Assembly (NCBI GenBank): GCA_044340025.1
Contig: JBIIUJ010000071.1
Location: 1 to 13,092, forward strand
DNA: 13,092 bases
Direction: 5' to 3'
Source of the DNA: JBIIUJ01 sp044340025
Lineage (GTDB): Bacteria; Pseudomonadota; Alphaproteobacteria; Caulobacterales; Aquidulcibacteraceae
Both the position numbers and the translations under genes were made by a program. Positions 12,741 through 13,092 of the stretch are shown here, piece by piece (position 1 is the first letter of the stretch; each line of letters opens with the position of its first letter). Below the pieces are notes generated by a model. It worked only from the letters and a program-made list of their open reading frames with translations, did no database searches and was not told the origin of the DNA.

Positions 12741-13092
12741 ATGGCTGAAGTGATTTTCCCAGGGCCTGCAGGCCGCATCGAAGGCCGCTATCACGCTGGA
12801 AAGACCGAGAACGCGCCCATATCGCTCGTGCTGCACCCCCACCCCAAGGCTGGCGGCTCGATGCAGGACCGCATCGCCATCCAGATGTTCAAGATGTTTG
12901 TGGAGCGCGGCTTTGGGGTGCTGCGGTTCAACTTTCGCGGCGTGGGCAAGAGCCAGGGCGTGTTCGACAACGGCCAGGGCGAGCTTTCCGATGCGGCGAG
13001 CGCGCTCGACTGGCTTCAGTCCATGAACCCCAACGCCAAGCAGAGCTGGGTGGCCGGCTACAGCTTCGGCGCCTATGTGGCGATGCAGCTTC
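12741..13092 (+). CDS. Alpha/beta hydrolase, 5' part (cut by window edge)
   Basis: The visible 117 residues are the N-terminal half of a small alpha/beta hydrolase. The oxyanion motif HPHPKAGGSM (32-41), the RFNFRGVGKSQG turn (62-73), and the nucleophile elbow GYSFGA with Ser108 are present. The Asp and His of the triad would be beyond the right edge. The HPHP plus NFRGVG plus GYSFG pattern matches the COG2945-type predicted hydrolases, whose substrate is unknown. The start is ATG 12741. Upstream purine-rich GAGAGAG is more than 10 bases away, so the Shine-Dalgarno is weak. It is divergent from iscR with 206 bp between start codons, and a TAGAAT hexamer (12647-12652) is a possible but unsupported -10. 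Confidence 0.9.
   Translation, partial: MAEVIFPGPAGRIEGRYHAGKTENAPISLVLHPHPKAGGSMQDRIAIQMFKMFVERGFGVLRFNFRGVGKSQGVFDNGQGELSDAASALDWLQSMNPNAKQSWVAGYSFGAYVAMQL

Noticed and set aside
1..13092. Defence system, toxin-antitoxin, phage or mobile element
   Set aside because: No integrase, transposase, direct-repeat array, restriction or toxin motif was seen. The patatin/cNMP protein resembles CBASS-type effectors only in having a patatin domain, and no cyclic nucleotide synthase is adjacent.

Overview
This is a GC-rich chromosomal window that reads as an alphaproteobacterium. The GC content, the iscR-led suf cluster with two cysteine desulfurases, and the REP-like 'CCTTCGCCGGGG' palindrome suggest the Caulobacterales/Maricaulales/Sphingomonadales range. 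The genus cannot be fixed from sequence alone, and no phage, plasmid, transposase, CRISPR, tRNA or rRNA signature is visible.

Left block (1-2537, minus strand): three tightly packed genes. A cyclic-nucleotide-binding/patatin phospholipase (804-2537) is followed after 6 bp by a membrane-anchored, Ala/Pro-rich protein of unknown function (108-797). Then comes an unknown gene that starts by a GTGA overlap and runs off the left edge. The spacer 2538-2760 holds a REP-like palindrome and separates this block from divergent plus-strand genes.

Middle block (2761-4807, plus strand): a methylcrotonyl-CoA carboxylase beta subunit (leucine degradation) followed by a four-helix membrane protein of unknown function. 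The biotin carboxylase alpha subunit and isovaleryl-CoA dehydrogenase often found beside mccB are absent. These genes converge on the suf operon with only 9 bp between stop codons.

Right block (4817-12534, minus strand): an 11-gene Fe-S cluster assembly (SUF) operon. Order: iscR repressor, NifS/IscS-type cysteine desulfurase, sufB, a cupin, sufC, sufD, sufS, sufT (DUF59/MIP18), two tiny membrane proteins, and an A-type carrier (sufA). The two desulfurases would supply sulfur, SufB-SufC-SufD form the scaffold and ATPase, and SufT and SufA act in maturation and transfer. IscR, with three Cys and one His as likely cluster ligands, probably senses Fe-S status and represses the operon. Almost every junction is a start/stop overlap (ATGA, GTGA or TGATG), so translation of the whole set is probably coupled. 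Upstream of iscR there is a good sigma-70-type promoter overlapped by an ISC-box-like half-site and a 28-bp dyad. A divergent alpha/beta hydrolase (12741 onward, cut by the right edge) shares this spacer.

The core of the window is well-known biology. The parts not explained by known SUF function are the cupin inserted between sufB and sufC, the two coupled small membrane proteins before sufA, the expanded Cys spacing in IscR, and the patatin/anchor-protein pair on the left.
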